Of a DNA stretch of 64,000 nucleotides, positions 1 to 8,729 are shown one piece after another. Source of the DNA: Caldisericales bacterium (lineage in GTDB: Bacteria > Caldisericota > Caldisericia > JAAYUI01); the NCBI GenBank assembly GCA_012517765.1, contig JAAYUI010000016.1, positions 1 to 64,000 of the forward strand. The letters run 5' to 3'. The position numbers were made by a program, and so were the translations under genes. The notes under the pieces are model-generated. The model did no database searches. It had not been told where the DNA came from and was given only the letters and a program-made list of their open reading frames with translations. Each line of letters opens with the position of its first letter. The stretch's first letter is position 1.

Positions 1-124
1 CGTCAATATCCAATGCAAACAGCTTGGTCAGTTCTCTGAATTTGTCCTCTGAGATTCTTCCATGAAAGACATACTTGTTTTTGTATTTCACAGCTACTCT
101 TATAGGACAGGTTGGATTGGTTAG
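1..124 (-). pseudogene. IS1595/ISXO2-like transposase remnant, runs off the left edge
   Basis: On the minus strand this frame reads about 41 residues including KYVFHGRISEDKFRELTKLF, which resembles the N-terminal part of ISXO2-like (IS1595 family) transposases. An in-frame TAG lies just upstream (125-127) and there is no convincing start codon, so the 5' end is missing or in another frame. The rest lies outside the window. I recognise the family from the motif alone; a short chance match cannot be excluded. Confidence 0.45.
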
Positions 125-184
125 CTAGGCTTAAGCCTTTCTAAAAAATGATAGATGGTCAGTTCAACTTAGTGGGGGATTTTA

Positions 185-260
185 TGGTGGAGATGAGGTG
201 ATTCGAACACCCGACCCTCGCGTTGCAAACGCGATGCTCTGCCAGCTGAGCTACATCCCC
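185..260 (-). tRNA. tRNA-Ala(TGC)
   Basis: Cloverleaf with acceptor GGGGATG/CATCTCC, T-loop GTTCGAATC and a TGC anticodon in the loop TTTGCAA. The CCA tail is encoded. It follows tRNA-Ile(GAT) on the same strand, the order usual for the spacer of rRNA operons, but no rRNA gene is visible beside it. Confidence 0.95.
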
Positions 261-277
261 ACTTGCAAAGAGCTGCA

Positions 278-354
278 TGGTGGGCCTCAGTGGACTCGAA
301 CCACTGACCTCGTCCTTATCAGGGACGCGCTCTAACCAACTGAGCTAGAGGCCC
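278..354 (-). tRNA. tRNA-Ile(GAT)
   Basis: Cloverleaf with acceptor GGGCCTC/GAGGCCC, anticodon GAT in the loop CTGATAA, T-loop GTTCGAGTC and an encoded CCA. It is transcribed just ahead of tRNA-Ala(TGC), 17 bases apart. Confidence 0.95.
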
Positions 355-423
355 AACATTTCGTGTAGTATAATGTCACCAAATACCATGTCAAGGGTGA
401 AAAATCGGTAGAACTATTGTTCC

Positions 424-451
424 TTGACTTTCATTTAGGCATCGTTATAAA
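424..451 (+). promoter_or_regulatory. sigma70-type promoter of tRNA-Ala(GGC)
   Basis: TTGACT and TATAAA hexamers separated by 16 bases; the predicted start is a few bases before the tRNA 5' end. It may also read through into leuS. Confidence 0.65.
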
Positions 452-462
452 TATCCCAACGT

Positions 463-538
463 GGGCCTGTGGCGCAGCTGGAAGCGCGTCTGCATGGCAT
501 GCAGAAGGTCAGGAGTTCGAATCTCCTCAGGTCCACCA
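463..538 (+). tRNA. tRNA-Ala(GGC)
   Basis: Acceptor GGGCCTG/CAGGTCC, anticodon GGC within CATGGCATG, T-loop GTTCGAATC, encoded CCA. Together with tRNA-Ala(TGC) on the other strand this completes decoding of the four Ala codons. Confidence 0.95.
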
Positions 539-555
539 GTAAAAGACGCCAAAAA

Positions 556-571
556 GCCTCCGCAAGGAGGC
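556..571 (+). terminator. hairpin between tRNA-Ala and leuS, weak terminator or attenuator
   Basis: GCCTCC-GCAA-GGAGGC stem followed by TTTAATT. The T-run is short, so it may only partly terminate tRNA transcripts. The leuS ribosome binding site lies 11 bases downstream. Confidence 0.45.
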
Positions 572-597
572 TTTAATTGCATAAGGAGGCGCCAGCA

Positions 598-3042
598 ATG
601 GGAAACTTTGATTTCAAGGCGATTGAATCCAAATGGCAGAAATATTGGGACGATAACAAAATTTACAGGACCACAAATGATCCTGGAAAAAAGAAATTAT
701 ATTGCCTTGATTTCTTTCCATACCCATCAGGAAGCGGCCTTTCAGTAGGACATTGCAGGAATTACGTTCCAACAGATGTCTATTCCAGATACTTCAGGAT
801 GGTTGGCCATAATGTTCTCCACCCGATGGGCTGGGATGCATTTGGCCTCCCTGCGGAAAACTATGCCATACAGATGGGCATCCATCCCGAAGTGACAACT
901 GCAAAAAACACTGCCAATTACAAAAGACAGATGACCCTCATTGGCACCAGCTATGACTGGGAGAGAGAAATCAATTCATCCGATCCAGACTACTACAAGT
1001 GGACACAGTGGTTCTTCCTGCTCCTTTTTGAAAGGGGACTTGCATACCAGAATTACGGTGCCCAGTGGTGGTGTCCGGAATGCAAGACCGTTCTTGCAAA
1101 CGAGCAAGCCGAGGGTGGAGCTTGCTGGAGGTGTGGTTCGCAGGTGGAACGAAAGGACCTCAAACAATGGTTCTTCAAAATAACTGACTATGCAGACAGA
1201 CTTGAAAAGGACCTGGAGACCATTGACTGGCCAGAGCCAATCAAAATCATGCAGAGAAACTGGATTGGCAGGTCTGAAGGCGCAAAAATCATATTCAAAT
1301 CAGAAAAAGGGCGCGACATCGTTGTTTTTACAACACGCCCGGACACCCTTTTTGGTTGCACATACATGGTTCTTGCCCCGGAGCACGAGCTTGTACCAGA
1401 ACTGACAACTCCTGAGCAAAAAAACGCCATTGAAACCTACATAAAAGAGGCAAGAAGGGCCTCTGACATAGACAGGCTCTCCACTGACAAGGAGAAAACC
1501 GGAGTTTTCACCGGCTCATACGCAATAAATCCGGCAAATGGGAAAAAAGTGCCGATATGGATCGGCGATTATGTCCTGGCAAGCTACGGAACAGGTGCAA
1601 TCATGTGTGTCCCGGCCCATGATGAAAGGGACTTTGCCTTTGCAAAGAGATTTGGCCTTCCAGTGATCCAGGTGATCTCCAAGGATGGCGGATTGATGAA
1701 TCTTGAAAATGCCTACACTGAACCAGGAATAATGGTCAATTCAGGGCAATATGACGGCATGGATTCGGAGAAATTCAAAAAGGCAATCGTCGAAGAGCTC
1801 GGGAAAAAGGGCATTGCAACCTCAACTGTAAACTACAAGCTGAGAGACTGGCTGATCAGCAGACAAAGATACTGGGGAGCTCCGATACCCGTCATTCACT
1901 GCGAAAAATGTGGCACTGTAGCTGTCCCAAAAGACCAGCTGCCGGTAAAACTCCCGCATATAGACAAATTCGAACCGTCCACAGACGGAAAGTCACCGCT
2001 AGCAAAAATTCCAGAATTCGTAAACACAACCTGCCCCAAATGCGGTGGACCGGCGCAGAGAGAAACCGACACGATGGATGGCTTTGCATGTTCCTCCTGG
2101 TATTTTCTGAGATTCCCTAATCCCCATGAAAACAACAGGCCGTTTGATCCCGAAATGATCAGGTACTGGCTTCCTGTTGATGTTTATGTTGGCGGCGCCG
2201 AACACGCTGTAATGCACCTTATCTATGCAAGGTTCTGGACAAAAGTGATGCACGATGCAGGTCTTATCTCATTCATCGAGCCATTCCAGAAACTGATGAA
2301 CCAGGGCATGGTGCTTGGTGGCGACCACCAGAAGATGAGCAAATCAAAAGACAATGTCGTAACACCAGACTCAATGGTCGAGAAATACGGTGCGGACGCG
2401 CTGAGGGGATACATTCTTTTCATGGGCCCGTTTGAAGGAGAAGTTGTCTGGGACGAGCCTGGTTGTGCAGGCGTCTACAGGTTCCTTGGGAGGGTCTTTG
2501 ATAATTTCACATCATGGAAGTATGGAAACGCTAACGCTGGCGAACAATTGACAAAAGAACTGGCAAGAATAAAACACAAGCTCATTTTGAAGGTTACATC
2601 AGACATTGAAAGGTTCCACTTCAACACTGCGATATCTTCATTCATGGAAGCCTTCAATTCAATTTACGATCTTGCCAAAACACCAGGAACAACGGAAACA
2701 AAAGAATTCAGGGACTTCATCGAAAACTATGTCATCCTGCTCGCGCCATTTTGCCCATATATCACAGAAGAGGTATGGGAGCTGCTTGGAAACAAGGCAT
2801 CTGTCCACCAGCAAAGATGGCCTGTGGGTGATGAAACCTTCACAAAAGAAGACACCGTAAATATTCCAATACAGGTCAACGGCAAGCTCCGCCACGTCAT
2901 CCAAATTCAAATTGGAACAAGCGAAGAGGAAATCCAAAAAATTGCACTCTCCGAAGAACAGGTCAAAAAATTCACCGATGGCCATGAGATATTGAAAGTG
3001 ATGGTACCAAAAGGAAAATTGGTCAGCATAGTGATAAAATAA
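598..3042 (+). CDS. leuS: leucyl-tRNA synthetase
   Basis: Charges tRNA-Leu with leucine in the cytosol. The 814-residue product is within the usual bacterial size. The class I HIGH motif appears as SVGH (residues 49-52, after FPYPSGSG) and KMSKS is present around residue 579. A zinc-binding segment with CPEC and CWRC pairs lies near residues 160-180, and the CP1 editing region includes a TTRPDT motif. ATG at 598 is chosen because AAGGAGG (583-589) sits 8 bases before it; an in-frame TTG at 577 has no such site. It follows tRNA-Ala and ends at a strong terminator. Confidence 0.97.
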   Translation: MGNFDFKAIESKWQKYWDDNKIYRTTNDPGKKKLYCLDFFPYPSGSGLSVGHCRNYVPTDVYSRYFRMVGHNVLHPMGWDAFGLPAENYAIQMGIHPEVTTAKNTANYKRQMTLIGTSYDWEREINSSDPDYYKWTQWFFLLLFERGLAYQNYGAQWWCPECKTVLANEQAEGGACWRCGSQVERKDLKQWFFKITDYADRLEKDLETIDWPEPIKIMQRNWIGRSEGAKIIFKSEKGRDIVVFTTRPDTLFGCTYMVLAPEHELVPELTTPEQKNAIETYIKEARRASDIDRLSTDKEKTGVFTGSYAINPANGKKVPIWIGDYVLASYGTGAIMCVPAHDERDFAFAKRFGLPVIQVISKDGGLMNLENAYTEPGIMVNSGQYDGMDSEKFKKAIVEELGKKGIATSTVNYKLRDWLISRQRYWGAPIPVIHCEKCGTVAVPKDQLPVKLPHIDKFEPSTDGKSPLAKIPEFVNTTCPKCGGPAQRETDTMDGFACSSWYFLRFPNPHENNRPFDPEMIRYWLPVDVYVGGAEHAVMHLIYARFWTKVMHDAGLISFIEPFQKLMNQGMVLGGDHQKMSKSKDNVVTPDSMVEKYGADALRGYILFMGPFEGEVVWDEPGCAGVYRFLGRVFDNFTSWKYGNANAGEQLTKELARIKHKLILKVTSDIERFHFNTAISSFMEAFNSIYDLAKTPGTTETKEFRDFIENYVILLAPFCPYITEEVWELLGNKASVHQQRWPVGDETFTKEDTVNIPIQVNGKLRHVIQIQIGTSEEEIQKIALSEEQVKKFTDGHEILKVMVPKGKLVSIVIK

Positions 3043-3052
3043 CCACAAAAAC

Positions 3053-3080
3053 AAAAGCCCTGCATGTCGCAGGGCTTTTT
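3053..3080 (+). terminator. rho-independent terminator after leuS
   Basis: Perfect stem AAAAGCCCTGC/GCAGGGCTTTT with a 5-base loop, ending in five T. Confidence 0.9.
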
Positions 3081-3087
3081 AATAGTA

Positions 3088-3117
3088 TTGCACTATATGG
3101 GTTCTTTTAGCTAAAAT
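3088..3117 (+). promoter_or_regulatory. candidate promoter of the CAP-domain gene
   Basis: TTGCAC and TAAAAT separated by 18 bases, directly after the leuS terminator and ahead of GGAGGTG (3124-3130). Confidence 0.45.
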
Positions 3118-3137
3118 GCATCTGGAGGTGTCTCTTG

Positions 3138-4550
3138 ATGAAACGAAGTGTAATTGCCGGAATAGCAATATTCATATCATTTTTTGCCGTCAATGCTTTT
3201 GCTTTGCCATCAAATACTCTCAAATTCGCACTCGGCGAGAAATCAGTATCGGTTGGTGAAGAGTCTGCCGAAATGAATGTGCCTCTCTTCAAAATCGGCG
3301 ACGAACATTTTGTTTCAATGGAATTCTTGGCCAAACACCTCAAGGGTGCATCAATCCAGTTTGATGGGAGAAATGTTTCTTTCTCTGTTGGCGAAGTAAC
3401 CGAGGACCCCGGCGCAGGCGGTGAAGACGGAGAAGAGCTGCTCGATATAATGAGCAGCCTTCATGAAAAAATAAACAAGCACAGAGCAGAGATTGGAGCT
3501 CCTCCACTCGAAATTAGTATGCCAGCAACATTTGCAGCACAGGACCACACAACAGACATGTGTATAAGGGGATTTTTTGATCACACTAACCCAGATGGGC
3601 TAAAGCCTGGCGATAGACTAAGCAATTACGGGGTAAAATGGTCAAAGTATGGTGAAAACATACAAAAGCTGACCATAGTTGATGATATTGCAAGCAAAAT
3701 AGACGAGAATTTCCAGAATTCATCAAACCACAAAAAGAACAGGCTGGACAAGGACTTCACCCACATAGGGATTGGTCTGTACAAATGCGGAAACGAAATG
3801 TTCGTTACAGAGCTGTTTTTTACACCAAGGGAACAAACAAAACCAGCCGACAAAGGCGAGTTGAAGTTTTTTGATGCAACATACTGGGAAACCAGTGAAA
3901 ATGGAAATTCAAGCAAAATAGTGGTTTGCTTCAAAAACACAGGAAAAACAAACCTCACCAACATAACAATCATGTTTAATATACTCGACTCGAATGAAGA
4001 TGCTCTTGCAACAAAAATGATGAGTTTTTATGGAATACTCGAACAGGGCCAATATTTCACGGAATCTTTTATGGCAGATGGAATTTCAATCCCGGATGAT
4101 GCAAAAGTATCATACGAAATAGAATTTGAAGAGACCGGCGAGTCAAACCCAAAAGTTGAGATCAAGGAAACTGGAATAGAAAAGGGTGAAGGCTTCGTTG
4201 CAGCAAAAGGCAAAATAACAAACAAATCTTCAGAAAAATCACTGCTTTTCATAATACCCACATTTTTCACAAAAGATGACCAGAACTTGCGTATTGCAGA
4301 TTTTGGCCTGTCAAAGATCGAATCATTTGAACCGGGAAAAACATACGACTATACGGCATCATCGCTCAATACACCCAAATTTGTATCCAAACATGTCTCC
4401 AAAACGGACTATTCTTATTGGTTCATCCCGCGTGAAAACCTGCTCATGGCCTGCAATATGGAAAAAGTTAATGGATGGAAGATGCCATACCATAAACTCT
4501 TCAAAAATAGTCTGAAAACTGCATACCTCAAAAACAGCTCGACCAAATAA
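3138..4550 (+). CDS. secreted CAP/SCP-domain protein with stalk-like N-terminus
   Basis: Predicted exported protein of 470 residues; its function is unknown. A signal peptide covers residues 1-22 (ends NAFA). Residues 24-87 resemble half of a copper-amine-oxidase-N-like domain. Residues 103-230 form a CAP (SCP/YkwD-type) domain: HTTDM around H137, FFDHTNPDG with H149, YGENIQ at 171-176 and FTHIGIG near 208. The C-terminal 240 residues look like two beta-rich FxLYD-like domains (segments around VVCFKNTGKTNLTNI and AAKGKITNKSSEKS). ATG at 3138 follows GGAGGTG by 7 bases; a TTG one codon earlier is less likely. It is flanked by terminators and so is probably monocistronic. Confidence 0.8.
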   Translation: MKRSVIAGIAIFISFFAVNAFALPSNTLKFALGEKSVSVGEESAEMNVPLFKIGDEHFVSMEFLAKHLKGASIQFDGRNVSFSVGEVTEDPGAGGEDGEELLDIMSSLHEKINKHRAEIGAPPLEISMPATFAAQDHTTDMCIRGFFDHTNPDGLKPGDRLSNYGVKWSKYGENIQKLTIVDDIASKIDENFQNSSNHKKNRLDKDFTHIGIGLYKCGNEMFVTELFFTPREQTKPADKGELKFFDATYWETSENGNSSKIVVCFKNTGKTNLTNITIMFNILDSNEDALATKMMSFYGILEQGQYFTESFMADGISIPDDAKVSYEIEFEETGESNPKVEIKETGIEKGEGFVAAKGKITNKSSEKSLLFIIPTFFTKDDQNLRIADFGLSKIESFEPGKTYDYTASSLNTPKFVSKHVSKTDYSYWFIPRENLLMACNMEKVNGWKMPYHKLFKNSLKTAYLKNSSTK

Positions 4551-4573
4551 AAATTTTCTATCTTTCTAAAAAC

Positions 4574-4605
4574 AAAAAAGCCTGACCATTAGGTCAGGCT
4601 TTTTA
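4574..4605. terminator. bidirectional terminator between converging genes
   Basis: AAAAAAGCCTGACC-ATTA-GGTCAGGCTTTTT. The A-run and T-run on opposite sides let it serve both the CAP-domain gene (+) and the ychF-like gene (-). Confidence 0.9.
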
Positions 4606-4628
4606 ATTATCACAGATTCAGGACAAGA

Positions 4629-5666
4629 TTAGCCACTGTGCCTGAAATGACAGATCTCACCATCTTTGACTATGTATTCTTTGCCTTCAAGCCTGAGTTT
4701 GGCATTCGCTTTTGCCTTCTGGAGGGAATTGTCCGAAGCCAGCAAGTCCTCATAGGTGCAACATTCAGCCCTGATGAATCCCTTTGCTATATCGCTGTGA
4801 ACTTTACCTGCGGCAGTGACAGCATTGTCGCCCTTCCTGATCGTCCAGGCCCTGCACTCATCATCACCCACTGTAAAGAAGGTCTGATAGCCAAGCAGAT
4901 CGTAGACTTCCTGTATGACCCTGTCCGAGGCCGTAGATTCGAGCCCATATTCCTGCATGAAACTCTCCCTGTCCTCTTCAGGCAATGTGGCTATTTCTGC
5001 CTCAATCGGAGCACACACGGCAATGTATGGTGTTTTGATTGAGTCCAGATAATCAGCGGCCTTCTTTGCTTCGCCCTTCAACTCACCTTTTATGTCATTC
5101 TCTGAAATATTGAGTGCAACAAATGTTGGGTATTTAGTAAAAAGCTGGACCCCGGAAAGCGAAGCCAGTTCTTTTTCACTGAGCTCGATGTTTCTGAGCA
5201 TTTTCATCTGCTCCAGTTCGCCAGCCAATTTTCTGAGCAACTCCATGGATGGGCCTGAATACTTGGGGTCAATTTTTATCTTGTTTTCCCTGGCAAGAAT
5301 GCCTTCTATCACCTCAAGGTCAGACAAAAGAAGCATCTCCATTATGTCCTGGAGTTCTTTGGCCCCGCCGTCCCTGTAACAGGCCGCAACAACCAGAATG
5401 GCATCAACAGTTTTTATGAAACCAAGGAAAGATGGCGCAGAGCCCCTCTTTGCCGACATACTCTGTGGTGGCGGTGCATCAATAAAATTCACTGTGGCAT
5501 TAATTTTTTTCTTTGGTTTGAAAACATCGGTCAGATGGTCAAGCCTCGGGTCGGGGACTTTGACAACCGCCCTCTTGCCGACCTCACTACCAGGCTCAAC
5601 ACCTGTGATTGCGGTAAAAAGGGTGCTTTTTCCAGATTGCGGGGCACCTATTATTCCAATTTCCAT
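4629..5666 (-). CDS. ychF: YchF/OLA1-like P-loop ATPase with TGS domain, divergent
   Basis: Obg-related nucleotide-binding protein that in known members binds ribosomes and prefers ATP. G1 is GAPQSGKST (residues 7-15), and the family's NxxE in place of NKxD is visible as NISE (186-189). A TGS domain fills about the last 85 residues (FFTVGDDECRAWTIRKGD onward). The G3 region reads IDAPPPQSM instead of the usual DIAGLVKGA, so this is a divergent member. ATG at 5666 has CCTCC complement GGAGG 10 bases upstream; the TTG at 5675 would be too close to it. It is the last gene of a minus-strand run with rluD and cutA. Confidence 0.8.
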   Translation of the reverse strand: MEIGIIGAPQSGKSTLFTAITGVEPGSEVGKRAVVKVPDPRLDHLTDVFKPKKKINATVNFIDAPPPQSMSAKRGSAPSFLGFIKTVDAILVVAACYRDGGAKELQDIMEMLLLSDLEVIEGILARENKIKIDPKYSGPSMELLRKLAGELEQMKMLRNIELSEKELASLSGVQLFTKYPTFVALNISENDIKGELKGEAKKAADYLDSIKTPYIAVCAPIEAEIATLPEEDRESFMQEYGLESTASDRVIQEVYDLLGYQTFFTVGDDECRAWTIRKGDNAVTAAGKVHSDIAKGFIRAECCTYEDLLASDNSLQKAKANAKLRLEGKEYIVKDGEICHFRHSG

Positions 5667-5700
5667 TTGAATCAAACCTCCATTCCTGTGGAGAAAAAGA

Positions 5701-6624
5701 TCACTTTGAGTTTAAATCCTGCATGCCACCAGTCAAGCGCAGTTTTTCAAGGGTTTCAAGAAATATCGGCGGTGGCTTTGCCTCCAGCTCGTAGTGCACC
5801 CCTTTGAAATCAAACCCCAGCTTGCCGCAATGGAGGAGCTGGCCCTTTAGGTCAAATCTGGAGTTCTCCCCGCCATAAACCTGGTCCCCCAAAATGGGGT
5901 GGCCGATATATGAAAGATGCACCCTTATCTGGTGCGTCCTTCCTGAAACAGGTTTGACTTCAGCATAGGTATACCCATCAAGCCTTTCCAGTTCGGTAAT
6001 TTTCGATATCGCTTCCCTTCCATCCGGAGAGACGCACATCTTCCATCTGTGGGCAAAGTCCCTTGCTATTGGTGCATTTATCACGGTCCGCTCCGATTTC
6101 AGATGGCCCTTGCATATGCAGTAGTACCTCTTGTCCATCCTGTGCTCAGCAAAAAGCTTCGCAAACGTCTTCATTGCATAGTCGGTCTTCACAACAATGA
6201 TCAACCCCGAAGTGTCTCTGTCCAGCCTGTGGACAATCCCGGGGCGCTGCTCCCCAACCATGCCCGAAAGTTTGCCCTTGCAGTAATATAGCATGGCATT
6301 GACGAGTGTCCCCGTGATTGTTGCACCAGCCGGGTGGGTAAGCATTCCCTGTGGCTTGACTGCAACCAGAAAATCGTCCTCCTCGTGGACAATCTCAATA
6401 GGTATGTTCTCTGGTTCGAGCTCATAGGGCTCCGGCGTCGGGAGCTCAATATCTATCTGCTCTCCCGGCTTCAGATTGTAGGAAGGCTTGGCCTCGTCAC
6501 CATCAACAGTGACAAGACCGTCCTTGATCATTTTTGCAATTTGGGTCCTGGAAAGAAACGGGAGCTTTGACGTAAGAAACACATCAAGGCGCTGGCGTTC
6601 CTCCAGATTGTATTCAAGGTTCAC
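5701..6624 (-). CDS. rluD: RluD-family 23S rRNA pseudouridine synthase
   Basis: Isomerises uridine to pseudouridine in RNA. The N-terminal S4 RNA-binding domain spans about residues 10-60. The catalytic RluA-family motif is HRLDRDTSGL, with the nucleophile Asp at residue 135. GRTHQIRVHL further on is also family-typical. The start is GTG, immediately after the cutA stop codon, which implies translational coupling. At 307 residues it matches the RluA/C/D class; which uridines it modifies cannot be told from sequence. Confidence 0.88.
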   Translation of the reverse strand: MNLEYNLEERQRLDVFLTSKLPFLSRTQIAKMIKDGLVTVDGDEAKPSYNLKPGEQIDIELPTPEPYELEPENIPIEIVHEEDDFLVAVKPQGMLTHPAGATITGTLVNAMLYYCKGKLSGMVGEQRPGIVHRLDRDTSGLIIVVKTDYAMKTFAKLFAEHRMDKRYYCICKGHLKSERTVINAPIARDFAHRWKMCVSPDGREAISKITELERLDGYTYAEVKPVSGRTHQIRVHLSYIGHPILGDQVYGGENSRFDLKGQLLHCGKLGFDFKGVHYELEAKPPPIFLETLEKLRLTGGMQDLNSK

Positions 6625-6936
6625 TTACAAAAGCTGGCCTTTCGCCCATTCAAGATAGGGCAAATTTACATCGGAAGGCCCAAATGATATTATGGCCGGC
6701 AACTCATATGGGTGGTTTTCTTCAACAAACTTTTTCAGCTCTTCCACTTTCTGTTCTATTGTCTTGAAGATGACCACGCGCTCGGAATCATATACCAGCT
6801 CCCCCTTCCATTCGTAGATTGAATCCGACTGGAAGATGTTTGCGCACACGGCCAGTTTTTTGGAAACAGCATTTTTTGCCGCCTGCTCTGCCTGTGACTT
6901 TGTTGGGTAGGGACAATAAACCAGAAACAGGCTCAT
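6625..6936 (-). CDS. cutA: CutA1-like divalent-ion tolerance protein
   Basis: Small trimeric ferredoxin-like protein of 103 residues, related to the CutA1 family linked to copper tolerance and membrane-protein anchoring in other organisms. Visible family features are the VYCPYPTKSQAE start, the AVCANIFQ strand, YEWKGEL and the C-terminal HPYELPAI. ATG at 6936 overlaps the upstream stop in an ATGA; an earlier in-frame ATG would lie inside the neighbour without a ribosome binding site. Its biochemical role here is not evident. Confidence 0.88.
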   Translation of the reverse strand: MSLFLVYCPYPTKSQAEQAAKNAVSKKLAVCANIFQSDSIYEWKGELVYDSERVVIFKTIEQKVEELKKFVEENHPYELPAIISFGPSDVNLPYLEWAKGQLL

Positions 6937-8630
6937 GGCGTTGGGTTTGGATAAGTTATCACAACCATCCTTGCTTCCTGAATCCACTCCACCTTTGAGC
7001 CAAACTGTTCAGTAACAAATCTTACGGGGACCATCGTGCTCCCCTTGACTATCATTGGCTCCTGGTCAAGCTCTATTTGCTGGCCATTTCTCCTGGCGGT
7101 CTTTTTGCCAATGAAAAGCTCGATATAAACATCATTCAGTTTATATGTGACCGTTTCGACTTCCTTGTTCTTCGGGAACCAGTCGACTGTTGCGCCAAGC
7201 TGTTCGCCAATGAACCTGAAAGGCACCATCGTCCTGCCAGTTTTCGAGACAATAAATGGTGGTGCTATATCGACCGGCCACTCAAGGCCATTCACGAATG
7301 CCTTCTTTGATCCAATAGTCATTGAAATGACAATTTTGCTTGCCTTGCAATCCACAATGTAGGGGCCAAATTTTTCCTGCTGGCCAAGCTCATTTTCAAC
7401 AACAATGTAATATTCAACTTTCTGGCCTGGGGAAAGGTCGATCGGTATCTCAAAATTTCCGTTCTGGTCTGCTTCACCCTTACTTTCACCCTCAAGTCCA
7501 GATGGAATGAGCTTCCATTTGACAATAACCTTCGAACCCGGGCGGGTCTTCCCCTTGACGATGTGCTTTGAGCCGATGACCTGGACAGGCTGGCCCTGCG
7601 CAGGCCAACCTGGCAGCGTGACCTGTATCTTGCCTGGTCTTGCCTGGACCTGATGGGAACAGGCAACAATCTTGTCAGCGTTTCCAACCGAGCAGACTTT
7701 GTAAGTGTAAAGTTTACTATTGGTCACCGAGGAATCTTCAAAAAACAACGTATCAGTGTCCAAAGCAAAATCATGGATCGTTTTGGATTTCTCATTTTCA
7801 GATTCCCTGAAAACTCTGTATCCCGCAATGCCTTCCATCTTTTTGGGTTTGTCCCAGGTGATTTTAACCTTCTCGTCACCTATTATTGCCTTCACGTTTG
7901 TTGGCGCTTCATAAGGCTGGAGCCATCCGGTTCCCATGCAATCGTAGAGAGCATTGGCAAACAATCTTGAAACTTCAATATTTTCAACAGCCTGGCCATT
8001 CTGGCCAAGAGCTATGTAGCAGGCTTTTGACTGGGTTATATTCCTTTTGAAAACCACAGGAACGCCTGAATTTGTCACGGCGATTGATTTTGTGCCCGGA
8101 TAGAGGGCAGATTTTCTTACATCTCCAAGCGTCACGTCAAAAGATTGGGCAACATCGGAAACCATCGGGTCGGTTATGTCTATGATCCTGACCGTTGTTC
8201 TTCCAGCTTTTTCAACATCCATTAGCTGGGCACCGGCAAGTTTCTGCAGGATTGGGTTGTTTGAGTCCGGATGGATGACATCTCCTGAGATGATAAGGCC
8301 TGATATGCCAAACTTGCACCTGTCTTCAATGAGCGTTTCCACGTCCTCCGGTACATCAAGGACTTGCCCGGCCTTTGCGCACCCAAGCAGGCAAATGATG
8401 TTGTAGCCATTGTACTGAAGGGGTTCCCTGAGCGACGCCGGAGTAACAACGCTGAGGTAGGAGGCTATGTTCGGAAAATGCCTTTCAATCTCGGTCTGGA
8501 GCCTTATTCCAAGATCGGGCGGATTGCTCCATACAAGGATGTCCAGGTATGGCTTCCACTCGCCATCAGCAAAAACAACTCCAGAGAAGAGGGTCACGAC
8601 GCACAAAAGAAGCAGCAAGGCTTTTTTCAC
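6933..8630 (-). CDS. secreted protein with amidotransferase-fold-like, FN3 and copper-amine-oxidase-N-like domains
   Basis: Exported 565-residue protein of unknown function. The signal peptide is residues 1-21 (GVVFA). Residues about 25-235 alternate strands and helices like a ThuA/class I amidotransferase-like fold, but no catalytic Cys-His pair is obvious. A fibronectin type III domain follows at 240-325 (APTNVKAI, ITWDKP, YKVCSVG), then an Ig-like segment. The last 125 residues hold a copper-amine-oxidase-N-like module with MVPFRFIGEQLGA and MVPVRFVTEQFGS repeats, likely a cell-wall or stalk domain. The start is GTG with AGGAGG four bases upstream. It lies just upstream of cutA. Confidence 0.72.
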   Translation of the reverse strand: MKKALLLLLCVVTLFSGVVFADGEWKPYLDILVWSNPPDLGIRLQTEIERHFPNIASYLSVVTPASLREPLQYNGYNIICLLGCAKAGQVLDVPEDVETLIEDRCKFGISGLIISGDVIHPDSNNPILQKLAGAQLMDVEKAGRTTVRIIDITDPMVSDVAQSFDVTLGDVRKSALYPGTKSIAVTNSGVPVVFKRNITQSKACYIALGQNGQAVENIEVSRLFANALYDCMGTGWLQPYEAPTNVKAIIGDEKVKITWDKPKKMEGIAGYRVFRESENEKSKTIHDFALDTDTLFFEDSSVTNSKLYTYKVCSVGNADKIVACSHQVQARPGKIQVTLPGWPAQGQPVQVIGSKHIVKGKTRPGSKVIVKWKLIPSGLEGESKGEADQNGNFEIPIDLSPGQKVEYYIVVENELGQQEKFGPYIVDCKASKIVISMTIGSKKAFVNGLEWPVDIAPPFIVSKTGRTMVPFRFIGEQLGATVDWFPKNKEVETVTYKLNDVYIELFIGKKTARRNGQQIELDQEPMIVKGSTMVPVRFVTEQFGSKVEWIQEARMVVITYPNPTP

Positions 8631-8701
8631 GTTTCCTCCTTACAGTTACTTATTACGGGACAGGCGAGCAGCAGGTTCAAGAATTTAGCCCCATACATGC
8701 A

Positions 8702-8729
8702 AGGCTAAGCAAAATGCTGTCTTTGTCAA
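8702..8729 (-). promoter_or_regulatory. candidate promoter of the secreted FN3/stalk protein operon
   Basis: TTGACA (8729-8724) and TAGCCT (8707-8702) with a 16-base spacer. The -35 overlaps the end of pcrA. The -10 is a poor match, but the same TTGACA-N16-TAGCCT layout occurs before rplU. Confidence 0.4.

Noticed and set aside
361-462. 16S or 23S rRNA end beside the Ile-Ala tRNAs
   Set aside because: No conserved rRNA sequence is seen on either side of the tRNA pair within the window.
541-597. T-box or other riboswitch before leuS
   Set aside because: The leader is only about 60 bases with one short hairpin; no T-box sequence or specifier stem fits.
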